The translations under genes were made by a program, and so were the position numbers. Source: Azolla pinnata (lineage: Eukaryota; Streptophyta; Polypodiopsida; Salviniales; Salviniaceae). Taken from it: a stretch of DNA of 64,000 nt. Every line of letters starts with the position of its first letter. The stretch's first letter is position 1. Positions 33,330 to 46,526 of the stretch are shown here, piece by piece. The stretch is from assembly GCA_037176905.1 (NCBI GenBank), contig JBBBWG010005558.1, positions 1-64,000 on the forward strand. The letters run 5' to 3'. The notes under the pieces are model-generated. The model worked only from the letters and a program-made list of their open reading frames with translations, was not told the DNA's origin and searched no databases.

Positions 33330-36300
33330 TTACATATGGAACGCCATGGGGATGTTATCGTCCACACGAGGGCCGATGCCATCCGCATCGCACCCCATTG
33401 CACCTGCTGTAGTGCTGGCCCCGAGAGCCGAGGAGCTGCTGCTGGTACTAGTGCTCGAGTGGTGCTGGAGGCCGAGCGTGAGCGTCACGCCACCTGCGTG
33501 TATTAACTGCTTGGCGCCGGCATAGTGCTGTTGCTGGTCTCGATGATGATGATGATGATGATGTTGATGCTCGATCTCCAGCGCATTAATTGCTTGGTGC
33601 TGTATAAATGGCCATGTTTGGCTGGTGGCACCGGTCATATACTGCCCATGATGCTCGCTCTCGCCCGATGATGCCGCCAGCTGCCTGTTCGTGCTCATCA
33701 TCACAGCTTGTTGATTGTAAGCCGCATGGCCGCTAACATCTCTACCATATCCATCCACATGATCATGATGATGATGATGATGATGAAGAGGAGGAGGAGG
33801 AGGAGGAGGAGGAGGAGGAGGAGGATACCTTTGAAGCTTCGAAACTTCAATGCTGTTGTTGTTGGTGTTGGTGGTGGCGGTGGCGTTGTTGTTGAGCATT
33901 GCGCCTGATCCTTGTATCGACACATCGAGCTCTTGATGATGGAGTTCCATGATTTGGCTGCCGAATCCAGCCGGTTGTACACGCCGAGCCTCCAAGTCAA
34001 CTGCGCTGGCCCTCACCCCGAACTCGGCACTACTATATAAAGGGTCGATGCCCGATGCCATCGCTTCTCCACCGGCTTGCTCGCGCCTTACCTTCGCACC
34101 AGCCACACTGTTGTTCCCCGATGGATCAGTTGATCCTAGCATCGATCCGTCGTGCTCTTGCCAAACTTGCGAAGCTTTCTTCTGATCTTCTTGGTACATT
34201 TCCTCCACCAGCGGTTTCCATAGTCTCACTCGCGCGTTGATGAACCAATTGGACACCTAATCATATACACCATGGATGGATGCATGACAACGGCAGCAAA
34301 GAGGCAATCTCAAATAACCAACAGCACAGCTAGGTCCCCAAACTCTCAGCAATATGGACACTTTAATTGCGGCCTGTTGCTATAAGGTCAATAAAATCTG
34401 ATCAATTCAATGTGTCTCTTATTGATTGAAAGAGCTAATTGATCCAGAGTACAACAAAGTTCGGGATCCAATATAATGGTGGGATTACAATCAACCATAC
34501 ATTCCACAGCAGATTAAATCAAATGACAAGTTTGGTTCCTCACCTGGTTTCGGGTGAGCCCCGTCTGCCTCGCTAGAAGTACCTTCTCAGTGTCCTTAGG
34601 ATACCTAGAGAAAATACAAAATCCATTCTCGTATTATTTTGTGCACCGGACCATAAAAACCATGCCTATCTATGCATGTACAAATTTTTCAATTGCATTG
34701 AACTCCTCAGATCACATAGCAAAGGAGTTTCTTTCGTAGAGGCTGCTGAACTATATGCATGCTGAGTCTCCAGTAGCTGATACCAGATAATCTGAGTTTA
34801 AGGACTACTTCGGTAAGTTTAATGGAGAACTACATTGTATGTCATAGTATCCACAATTTGTAGTACAAACTTAAGGTATGAACCAGGTGACCAAGTAGTG
34901 AGTAATAAGGTACATTATGGGAAACCCGAAGCAACCCTAAACCCCAATCAACTAGGCTGAGTTATAACCTAGAAACACTAACAATGCAATTTTGGCCAAA
35001 ACGTTTCGTTGTCACAATTATGTTACATAATAAGACTTACGGGTGCAAGAAGTGGTCGAAGAGCCAAGCTCGAAGAACTGAGACAGATCGTTCGGGGAGA
35101 CCCCTTTGTGGTCTCCATGGTTGGGAAGGGAAGATTGAACTGGTCGACTGATGCTGATATTGCTGCTGGGCAGCATGAGCTCTTTGTTCCCGGAACTGAT
35201 GATCAAGCAGATGCAATCGCCTGCTCGGCCTGCCAATACCAGGATCTACGCTAGCATTGTTCCAATTATGAGCAATGTCATTAAAGAAGCTGTTGCTAGC
35301 ACTACCAGCTGCTAGATGCCCCAAAACGCCATTATTTACAATACCCGGACCAAACCCACAGCTAGAGCCATTCATGCTGTCATGCTCCAATGCCTGTGGC
35401 TGAATCATCATCATCAGAGTACAAACCTGATGGGTGATAGATTCTCTGAGGGCATGAAAGCGCTGCTCAACGGCCTTCGCTGCCATGCCCTTGTATGGTG
35501 CCACCCCTCCAACAACCATATGCAAGGGATTCTTACTATATCTACCATCGCCATCATTCTCTCGTTCTGGTGCTTCGAACGGCAGTACCACCACCCGCAT
35601 CTCTTCCTCAAAGATCCGGTACCTCTTATCGAGCTGCACCGCAGGAACCAAAATACAACAGGGCCGAAATCAGGGATTTCATGGTTAACAGCATCTTGAA
35701 TCGAAGGTAAAGAAAATAGGATCTAAAAACCACACCGCCCGTTGTTTGGAACATTTCCAAGGTCTCTTCCAAATGTCTCAAAATAGCCATGACACCATCA
35801 TATCAGATGGTGATCTCAGAGTACATACAACATTTCTCCTCTTCTTTCCCCTTACAACGACAGCATGAATGAAGGATGTGACTCACAGTTTGGAGGAGGT
35901 TCAAGCAGGGGATATCCTCTCTGAGAGTTCGAATGGATGCAGAGGATGCGCGAAGCTTGGATAGTAATACATGATGAAGTTTCACATGAGACGCGAGTGG
36001 GTCTCATAAATGCACAAGTTGTACACCATGAATGTCGTTTTAGTATCCAATGCATGGAAGTTTTTAGGTCAGCAGTTACATCTAAACGTTAGATATAATG
36101 CTACCCAAACACATTTGGCCGACAATGCTGGGGCATGACTGCATATTGAATGGAGATTAGAAATTTGATGTTGAATAAGGTACAATTTTGGTACGACACT
36201 GTTGACTATAGTATTTTCAGATTCGTAGGCTAAATAAATAGTGGACTACAGTAGGAAACCCTTCGTTTTGCATTAAAACGAGGATTTCTTTGCATCATAA

Positions 36301-39300
36301 AGAAATGAAAAAACATGATTCGGGTAGAACCACTAGAGTGCTTTCAAGTCTCAAGAAACCTGACGTTACCTTGAGTTTGAGGTGATTTTCATTCAGAAAA
36401 CCACCGATCCCCCAACTTACCTTTGGATTATTATTCCACAACCATTTTTCAATCGGATTGTCAAGCATTTAAAAGCATTTGTTTGTATGAGGGCTCCAAA
36501 GCCATGTTCTGCACAGACTGTAATATAGTAGCAAAAGAAGTAAAGGGATAGTCCATCTCAACAGCAGTCAGAAGTACAGCTGCAGCGACTAGTGTTCTCT
36601 ACTGGTTACATCTACATCTCTAAATGGATGTGGCAGTGGGTCACACGACCGTCTTAATTTGTGAGGCTTTGATCACATAATGCGAACGATGCTAGTTAAT
36701 GGTTGATAGATCATATCATTTTCAAATCAACACTCTCCACCCATATGAATGGCTTCACAAAGTTTTTGTAAAGCTGGACTGATCAGGAGTCTGCTAGTTG
36801 CCTTTCCATATAATAGAAATAATGTACACCACTTATATTAACCCAAGTTGGTAATGCTTCAAGAAGAATTTCAACGACACTTCCCTAACCATTCATTTTT
36901 TAGATATGTGAAACCGTCACGGCCTTGCACATACAGACGGAACACTAACGCTTTTGGAACAAGATACGAGAAACTCATCATCGATTTAGCATCTTTAGCT
37001 CTCCGAATAGGGATGGATTTATTTATTTATCGTTAACCTACATACTCCCTACATAATGTTTTATTAGAAAAACCCTCAGCAGAAAACCCCGTCAGAATGA
37101 AGAAGCTCCTATGATCAGATGAGAAGAACAAGGAGGCAAGAGAAAGAATAAGAAAGGGTTCCTGGTTACTATTAACTTGCTTGAAATAGATGGGAGCTAT
37201 GATTATTCATAACCAATTAAACTAATCAGCGTCACAATCACAACACTGGGTCCCAGCTAACTCCTTCCTCCTTGCTGGTCTTATACATAATAGAGGAATT
37301 CTAGGGGGGCAGCATTTAGGGACGTTTAGGCATAACACTTAACACATTGCAAAAGAACATTCTGATATAGAAACTTTTGGTACGGGTAGGCTTTCTAGCG
37401 CAGGAAACCAGTCCGTAAGCTAGAGGCCTAAACCGGCACATAAGCTAAACTTTTACAAAACAACATCGGAGGACCATACACTTCGGTAGTTTCCTTGAAG
37501 AATAGAGACCGGTTTGATGAACTCGGATCAAGATGTGAATGACATGTATTATGGGCATGTATCACCGATTAGTTCGATATAAAACACAATCTTTTCAATA
37601 ATTTATAGATATCATTTCAGCATCAGCTCATAATATATCCCATGCAGTCAAATGCGACTAATAGTATATCCCATGCAGTCAAATGCGACTAATAGTATAT
37701 CCCATGCAGTCAAATGCGACTATACATAGCGATCTCACATGCACCGTACTGTGTGTGGTTAAAAGCAAAACAGTCATATCATATGCAAACAGCTGAGCTC
37801 CTCCTACAGCTTAATCAGCTCTACCCCTGGACATTACGCAGTTAATTATTCTGGAGAATCAAGTAACTCATAATTATTGACACCTAACTTGAGCAACACA
37901 TGAAGTAGTTAAAGCTGATCACTTGCCCTGTCTTGCCAATAACCTAATTAGATATACCCAGCAAGGCTGTCAAAATCCGTTTGGAGTTTGAATTCAAGTT
38001 TTCGTATAGATGAAAAAATATCAATTGGCATATCATTTATACATGTACTCATAAGGGTTTCTTATAAGACCAGCTTATACTACATTTCAATGTAACAGCC
38101 AATCAAGCAAATTTGCATCTTTGACAAATTTGATGATTAATCAATCGGACACATTGATCTGTTTGAATGATAATTAATAGTAGGTTTGTGCATGGGCACA
38201 TTCGACTGCACTATATACATTACCTAGGTCATACTGTCAAACAACATCATTCTCGGATTGATATAGTCAAAATAAACTTAACCACATCAAAATCACCCAA
38301 ACAGCCCAATTTTGCAACAAAGGCGAGAGTCACTAAGTACAATGCCCTGACATATCACGAAAACGAGTTACCATTAGGTTAATTGTAAATATATACTATG
38401 TATCATTATGGCGCTTATAATTCATATTACTGACAGACTAAGATTCGGTATATAGATCTGTTAATCATTCATTTAAATCTCCTACTGACTATAACTAGTG
38501 TTTAATGTGTGGGATTGATCTTCTTGTGATTATTAAGTTGTTCGATAAGATTGATCTCTTTATCAACGAGTTTAATTAGCATGGAATACCAAGACTGACC
38601 TTCCAATCTGTTCTATTACTCTTGTAAACACTAGCGTTCATTTTTCAATGACAATAATGAGCCTCAATGGTCTAGGGAAACCCATGGAAACCCATGGACC
38701 TCAATAATTGGCAGATGATTATCGCGGATATTTCACTCTTCTGATCACTCATTGCTGTCCACATGTTTGATATCGTTATTCTCTCTCCTGACGTGTGAGG
38801 ATCAACCTTTGCGATGGTAGGAAAATGATTAGTTCTTTACTACTTGAAAAGTATTAATGCTGCTCTACTTCTCTTTATCAAGGAAGTTAGGGGTATTTTA
38901 GCAAACCTTACGTGAAGATTAAGGGTGTTTTGACGATAACAAATTAAAATTTTGGGATATTTATTGAATCGAGAGTTCATGTATGTTTATGGACGTACAT
39001 TCCCTTGTTTAGATATTTTTGATGCATTAGAATCAGTTATGAACCCACAGGCTGATCACTGATGACCGATCATTACTTGATCATTTACAAATGTTTATCT
39101 ATGATAGAGCAATCTGCAATATTTCTCAACAATCGAGCAAATCCGCCATAACTTATACTAAAACATATATTAAGCCATTGCCCTGAAGTTAAATGATGTA
39201 GTTACGTTGATTGCGGTACACTAGGAAATCATATAAAGAGCTGAAGTCAAGAGTAAGGCTTTACGTAAGCTCATCACCGTGAGGATACGAAATTCTTTGA

Positions 39301-40773
39301 AGAAGCTGACAAATATGCCAAATGTTTCTTTCTTCTCCAGTAATGCGTTAGTTATAAAAATTATACGATTTATGAGCCTTGTGCACAAGAGAAAAGGCTA
39401 TGACTAAGCCTATACACATACATGCCTTTTGCATGGGAATTAGCATTAACAAACGCCACCTAATCGACCTGAGATTGTACCATACGATTGATAATCTTAC
39501 TAAGCGTAAAGACAGGTACACCGTACATGAATCTTAAAGTCAAGGTAGAATAACGTGTTCCTGCAAGCATTGACTATATGCCACCTCCAACATTTTATTT
39601 ATATATATAGTACAAACACACCCAATGCGCAGACACACACACATCTATATCTATATATACATATATATATACATACAGATATATAGATATATATGTTGGA
39701 AGCATTCAAAGCACTTGCGGCAGTGGCACTCGGAATTTGCAGGGCCCTCTACATAGCATACAGCTATTAAATGATCTAATATAGCATACCCGACGTTGTA
39801 TATGAGCTATTGCGCGGCGAGTTGAAGACGAGAGAGAATACGTAAGTTTATCACAGGGAGTCTTCGAAGGCTTGCAAAATCTTTTCCAAGGTGTTGACAA
39901 ATATATCTTTCTTCATAAAAAAAATACTATATAGGAGGTGGCTCTTGCCATGGCTACACATACATGCCGTTTTGCATGGGAATTAGCATATAACAAACAC
40001 TCCCTAATCGACCTGAACTTATCCATTCGTTCTCTCTTACTAGACTTAATGATAGGTACAGAAATCTTAAAGCCGAGGTGGAATAACGTGTTCCCTCCAG
40101 GCATTGATGCTACGCTAGGTCTATACACACAAACACACTTGTCGGAAATTGGAATCATTCAAAACACTTGGCAGTACCTGAGCTCGGAATTGCATAGCAT
40201 ACATCTGTACAGACATAAACATAAGCATATGAAGCAGCTTCTAATTTGTACTAGCTTACTTGTACTCTTTAGGCAAGTCAATTTAGGCAACTCACTGAGT
40301 GTCAGTCTAAACAAAGAACACACAAAAAACAAAACTGGCTCGTGAATCTATGTGAGTGTGTGCGAAAACAGAAAGTATGTGTCTGTGACAAAACAGAAAA
40401 AGTATTGGGCAGCGATAAAACTGTATAGCCTCGCTGTTTACCTCCATCTCAGCCGATAAAAAAACTAAACTATGGCTTTCCTTCGTGTGTGTGTGTGTGT
40501 GTGTGTCGATCGATACATAGTCGCAAGCACAAGCATAGCATATCTACAAATCTCTTACATATTTGCGTGTGCCTGTATGCAGTTAATAGCTATGTATATG
40601 TGTGTGTGTGTCCTGAGAAGCCGCTTACCTAGTGCTACAGATCCAATCAAATTGCACGCAAACGGCAGGTAGCAGCTGTTGTATCATTTTTGTAGTTATA
40701 CTATGTTCACACTGATTCCTAGGTGCTAAACATTTTTGTTATATTAAACAAAGACAGGAAGAAAGAGGTGTGT

Positions 40774-40805
<32 letters not shown>

Positions 40806-43500
40806 AAATACACACCTCTTCAAGCATAATGGAGAGCTTCCTTCGCAACTGACCCCGATCAGCGTTCATATGACCCTGCAGCACGTTCGCGTTGCGTACA
40901 GAATTAGGTTCCGCAGTAGTAGCGAACATGGGCTGCTGATGGATGCTCATGATCGAGGTACAGACTCTGTCCGGTTGCTGTGCTTCCGCAGCTATTCGCA
41001 TATAACTCCTGCTCACCTCTTCACCATTCCGCTCTGTGTCATTAGGATCGGGATTAGGGTCGGGGTCAGGTTGTGCTGGTTCTGCGGCGGCATCTTGTGT
41101 CAGTCCGCCGTACCATCTCATCGGCTTGCTTGCACTATCTTCACACGGCACCTGCAGCTGATGATCGCCGTCATTACCTATCTCGCCATCGTTAATCTTC
41201 TTCTTCGTGTTCTTCTTTTTCTTCTTCTTCTTCTTCTTCTTCCTCTTTTTCTTCTGCTTCTTCCGCTCGTCTGGCTCTGCATGATCATCAGAGATAGCAC
41301 TTAATGTAATGACGAGATGTATTTTCCTATCAGTAAAACCGATCATCTTCTTCTTCTTCTTGGACTCACCATCCTCCACCATCGTTATATGCTCAGCATG
41401 ACTGCTGGTACAGCTGCTGCTAGCGGCTCTGTAATTCAGTGCATTATGCCGATCTCCTCCTCCCTGATGTAAGAATTCATGGGACTTGTATGTTAGCTGT
41501 GCTGCCAGCTCCTTCAGTATCTGCTGTGTAGCTTTCAGGTACACAGAACTTCCTATGGCACGCCATGAAACCTCCCGGTCATGTCGCCCACCTGATACAT
41601 CAGAAACAAAATTTGAGCCAATTTTATCTTGTGAATCATGAGCACACATATAAAATTGTGGCCGAAGCTCACATAACAATCAGGTAAGGCTGTAACAAAT
41701 GAAGCATCAGATCCTATATATCAGCCGGGTAAATAACAAGCAAAATCATAGAAGAAATGCTCACATCTAACACAAATAACACAATACACCGTACCGACTT
41801 CTCTAGTTTTGCGTTTTATCAATAAGCAGCTCTAACACGAATATACCTGAGACTACTAGAGGAGCGTTGTGATGATGAAGATGAAAAGATTGGGGGGTAG
41901 TAGCCGAAGTGTTTGTGCTGTCAAAAGCGTTGCAAACTAGGTTACGATCATGAGTGAGGCCATGAGGATTTGGAGGATTGAGGCCGTTATCATTCTGAGA
42001 TTGATGCTTGCCGTGGCCGGAATATTCATCTGGCTGCAGATGTGCTGAGGTCTTCTGTGCAGACAGAGATAGAGAAAGATCCCTCGTATGATAACGATGA
42101 CCATCGCTAACATTACCATCACCACAACTAGAACCATCAGCATTGCCATAATTATTAGTATTACTATTGTTGCTGTTGTTACCGGTACCTCCAGCTTGAA
42201 AGCCCCCCAAGTAGTTCATATACTCATGCCTGACCTCAATATTCTGTTGATCTATAACCTGAATTTCTGGCGCTCCATGGCTAGAAGCAATTGTACCAAC
42301 ACTAATGTAACTATTCCCATGGATTTGGCTATCGATGATCCTACTCTGATGATTGTCTTGACTACTAGAAGTCATCTGAGTTTCTTCTTCCAGGCTTGGA
42401 TTCACAGGTAGTTGCGGGGTAGGAACAGTGATACATTCATAATTAGCCATTGCAGCTTCCTGTTCCCGTCCATGATCATTGTAGTAGGAGTTGTTCAAGG
42501 ATCTCATATGAGGATGAACTGCTGCCGGAATGTTGCAGTTAAAGCTGTTGCTGGCCGTCCTTGTAATGGTGCCATTAGAGTTCATAAAAGTAGTTGGCGG
42601 TGCTGTCTGACGTAGTGATGCTATATGATCATACCGAATACCAATAGCGTTTGCAGCTTCATCTCCATAATTATTAGCAGAATTGCAATAGCTATTGGCA
42701 TGTGCGTGCTTTGATATGGAAGCCGGAGTGGGGCTGTTATCAATGTTGCTATTTTGCACAAGTAGATGAAAGGAGGGCGCCGTAATGGTCGCTGGATTGT
42801 TACCCACTACATTTAGCTGTTGCTTGGATCCCCTGTGCAAAAGGTGTAAGGGTGGATCGTTGGAGGTAATCATGATGGGATTACTGCCATATACTCCGCT
42901 ACTTCTCTCTGGTTGAGCCGCTGGTTGGGAAAGATTGTGACCTGATGCACCAGCAGTACTGCACATGATGAAGGAGCTGGCGCTGGAGGACATGGCTGTG
43001 TGGCCCTGAGCATGGCCAAGAATATCTGAAGCTAAACCGCTGATATGAAAGGAAGGATTTGTACTCCTTATTCTAGTGCTTGCAACACCTGCAGAGTTCA
43101 TTACATTTACGGCGCTATTGTTATCATTATAATTAGCAGTTGTGGTAGTAGAAGCAGTACTAGGCGGAGCTACTTGCTGATACTCATACTCGCAGAATCT
43201 GTTTGGAACAATGGAATTGCAAGCCATAGCATGATCTGCACGGTTAATTCTCGCTGTATATATTTGGTCAAAAGTACCGCTTCGGATTTGATTCTCATTT
43301 GTACGAGCTGGAAGTAATGCTTGCAACTGTTCGAACTGTATAAACTGGCTGCCAGCTATTCCATGATGATGGAGATGATGGCTATGATGATGCTGTTGCT
43401 GCTGTTGTTGCTGTTGTAGATGATGATGATGGTGATGATGATTATGAAAATGCTCCTGCTGCTGCTGATGGTCTTGGTTGAACGGTTTCCGCTCATCCAT
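33330..43500 (-). CDS. BLH: BELL-class TALE homeodomain transcription factor
   Basis: Five exons on the minus strand: 43500-41847, 41591-40816, 35633-35041, 34604-34544, 34256-33330; about 1336 residues, far above the usual 500-900. BELL proteins pair with KNOX proteins and bind TGAC-core DNA to set meristem and diploid programmes. Order: His/Gln-rich N terminus (residues 10-50); ZIBEL-like DLSLSL (about 474); SKY-like [15 protein letters not shown] (about 566); a long insert with a Lys run (about 662-686); the BELL domain from [11 protein letters not shown] (end of exon 2) to [20 protein letters not shown]; a TALE homeodomain (about 983-1045) with the PYP loop and [12 protein letters not shown]; Pro12 and His runs; and a second ZIBEL motif VTLTLGL (about 1285). 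All phases fit. Introns split the homeodomain before YPKD and before VSNWF. Confidence 0.92.
37634..37722. repeat. 31-bp tandem repeat, three copies
   Basis: The unit TATATCCCATGCAGTCAAAT plus GCGACTAATAG begins at 37634, 37665 and 37696. The copies are almost identical, so the expansion is recent. Confidence 0.9.
39412..40207. repeat. Diverged direct duplication in BELL intron
   Basis: A segment from TACACATACATGCC to CATAGCATACA occurs at 39412-39767 and 39955-40207. Shared blocks include GCATGGGAATTAGCAT, CCTAATCGACCTGA, GGTAGAATAACGTGTTCC/GGTGGAATAACGTGTTCC and GGAATTTGCA/GGAATTGCA. The first copy has an extra TA/CA-rich insertion. Confidence 0.78.
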
Positions 43501-43889
43501 GACTCGTTCAGGAGTAAGAAGAAGTGGTTAAGAAAGAAATACAAGGATCCATTCCAGCAGCAGATTCAAGGGATGGATGCAGCGAAATGAAAGATATGGA
43601 AGCTGATGATGACGATGGTGAGCTCGATTCTAGCGCAACAGTGTGGTAGCCTAATCCCGCAGAAAAAACAGAATAATGGAAATGTTAGAATCACATTAAG
43701 CAAAGCAAAGAAACAAACAAGAGAGTAGAAAACATCTGAGCTACGGCCATCTATGTCCGTCTCTACAGTGTGTAAACGAAAACTCTGCTTTTTCTTGGCT
43801 TTCGAGTTCTCCAATGTAAGGCTGAGTACTATTCAGGACATACCATGCATCTACAGAGCCTACATTTAGGAAGAGCCTTCGATTTTGCT

Positions 43890-44115
43890 GCAGAGAAGAA
43901 CAAGAACAAGAACAAGAAAATGGTGATGATAGTGATGATGAAGATGATAGTGGAGAAGAATATGAATCAGATGATAATGAAGAAGAAGCAGAAGACGATG
44001 ACGATGGTGAAGAAGATGAATCAGATGATGATGATTATGAAGAAGAAGAATATGATGATGATGGTGGCGACGAGGATGATGACGACGGCGATGGTGAAGA
44101 AGAAGAAGAAGATTC
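43890..44115. repeat. GAA/GAT compound microsatellite
   Basis: Triplets GAA, GAT, GAC with scattered changes. In one plus-strand frame it reads as an almost pure Asp/Glu tract ending in SHSLTSFLPII and a stop at 44147, but the frame has no Met. It may be a pure repeat in the BELL leader. Confidence 0.7.
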
Positions 44116-45048
44116 GCACAGTTTGACAAGCTTTCTTCCTATCATATAACTAACATTTCGAGCAATACTGTTGCGTATTCTAGTCTCTAGTCATGATGAT
44201 TCCCGACACACACTCCCCCTTTTCGCCTGTAAAGCCTTCGCTGTTTGTTTAATATGCTCAACAACAGCCTCCTATATGCATTTGTATCAGTAAGAAAATG
44301 CAAAAGGCTACTACTTTTATACTTCCGTGATGATCTTGGCCGCCGTTGCCTCTTCTTACAGCAACTAGCGCCAATTCCTGACTGTACTCCTAAAGCTTAC
44401 TGTCTAGTTAGGGCTCAGTACTGCTTCAAAATCCACACTAGCATAGCATAAGTCTACATAGATCTCAGCTTCACATGCATGCCATGGATCAGATAGCTAA
44501 TGCGTATGATACTATTAGTATCCTCCTTAAGCTTCCACCTTGACAAGGCATCGCACACTTGCCTGCGGATTCAACCACTGTATATGCACCTACAATCTTC
44601 CACTGTTATATTCTAGTGACCTCCTTCCTTCCCACTATCTGAAAGATTTGGAAACATCGCCATATCCTAATCTTCGGACTGTCTTCCGATTACTATTATA
44701 TTTATTCTTATAACCATACCTACTACGGCTAGTTCTTCATCCGAGCTGATGGCTAAGATTCGAACTGGATTCCATTGGCAATGCCATGGCGACTTTGTCT
44801 CCTTTTCTTCCTTGTGTCTTCAGACGCTTCTGTACCTAGAGGGAAATTCAGGGAGATTGCACGCAACCATATTGCGCCATGTTGTCACAACATTGAGAGG
44901 GAAACATCTCTATAGGGGAAGATTTCATGAGGATGGCTATGGTGAAATTGGAAATCAGATCAAATCAGACAGTGAGAGAGAGGGGGGCGGAGGCTGAGGA
45001 GGAAATTAGTGGATGTTTCTTGCAGTAAAGCGATGGCGGAAGATATAG

Positions 45049-45086
<38 letters not shown>

Positions 45087-45769
45087 TGACAGTCATGTGA
45101 AGGAAAAGGAGGGGCAGATATAATATGTATGCAGATCTAGCAGTAGCTCTCACGCAGATTCATACATATGTATATATATAAAGCTTGTCAATACAAGTGA
45201 AAGCTTACTAGGGTTTTTTACAGTCGCCTTGGAAGAAGCAGCAGCAGCAGAAGAAGAAGAAGAAGAAGAAGAAGAAGAAGAAGAGAGTGAAGCGAGCCAC
45301 AGAAACACGGAGGGAGAATGAAGGAGCGAGAGGGAGGCATAGATACTCCAGCTGCATGACATTCTGATCATGAAAAGACCAGCGTTTTGCACGAACGATG
45401 GATCTGCAGAAGGTCAAGGTTGAGTGAAGGATGAGAGAAGGGACGGAAGGAAGGAAGGAAGGAAGGGGGGGGGGGGAGAGGTGGGATCAGTGAAAGCTGC
45501 TAAGGGACAGAAGGATCGGTCAGAGAAGCAGAAAAACCAGAAGAAGAAGAAGAAGAAGAAGAAGAAGAAGAAGAAGCAGAAGGGAAGGGGGGGGTAAACC
45601 CTAAACCTACGCGCGCCTACACACACACACACATGAACTTCTGAGAGCTTCTGAGCTTTTCATGAAGGAAGAAGAAAGACAGAGAAAGGGCATGGTGTGT
45701 TTGGCGTATCTTATCCAACAAGGCTTTCTCCATTCCTTAATTCTGCTCTGACAAGACCGCCATGGTTTC

Positions 45770-46440
45770 TTCCTCTTGCTGCTTCTTGCTTCTTGCTTCT
45801 TTCTTCTTGGTTCTTGCTTCTTTCTTCTTGCTTCTTGCTTCTTTTACTGCCTGCAATTCCTTCGCAGTTCGAGGTGGAGATGGCGATGGCGAGTGGGGGG
45901 GGGGGGGGAGCTCCGAGCGAGAAACCCTAGGCCTGCAGAATCAGCCAGAATTAGAAGATAATATTAAATCAAGGTAAAGAAAGCAGCAGCAGCAGAGATT
46001 GAAGAAGAGGGAAGAGGGGGGGAGTGATGTGATCTGCGCGCTGTACGGTTGTTGGTCGTCTTCATCGTCGTCGTCGTCGTCGTCTTCCTCCCGTCCTTTC
46101 CCCTTCCTTCTTTCCTTTCCATCTTCCTGCTACCTGCTTCCTTTTCCTTCTTCCACCTGCTTCCTTTCCTGCTTCTTTCCTGCTTCTTTCTTCCTTCTTT
46201 CCTTCTTCCTCCTGCTTTCTTTCCTGCTTCTTTCCTTCCTCCTCCTGCTTCTTTCTTCCTTCTTTCCTGCTTCCTCCTGCTTCTTTCCTGCTTCTTTCCT
46301 GCTTCTTTCTTCCTTCTTTCCTTCTTCCTCCTGCTTCTTTCCTTCTTCCTCCTGCTGCTTTCCTTCCTCCTCCTGCTGCTTTCCTTCTTCTTCTTCTTCT
46401 TCTTCTTCTTCTTCTTCCTTCCTGCTTCCTTTCTCTTCTC
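45770..46440. repeat. Long polypyrimidine (TTC/TTTCCTGC) tract
   Basis: The first part (45770-45850) is CTTCTTGCTTCTTTCTTCTTG-like with 6-7-bp words. From 46080 to 46440 the plus strand is almost all C and T, made of GCTTCTTTCCTTCTTCCTCC words. It is a candidate for triplex formation. Lys/Glu/Arg frames on the minus strand come from the repeat. Confidence 0.8.
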
Positions 46441-46491
46441 GGATCTTCTGCTCCATTTCTGCAGAGCTATGGCTTTCTGTGTCGGCTGCTG

Positions 46492-46526
<35 letters not shown>

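Larger units (their letters stand above)
35634..40815 (-). other. 5.2-kb intron within the BELL domain
   Basis: This large GT-AG intron splits the BELL domain after LSIMLEE. It contains a 31-bp triple repeat (37634-37722), a diverged duplication (39412-40207), TA/CA-rich sequence near 39600-39690, and TG tracts near 40485-40505 and 40765-40805. I found no nested gene on either strand. Confidence 0.75.
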
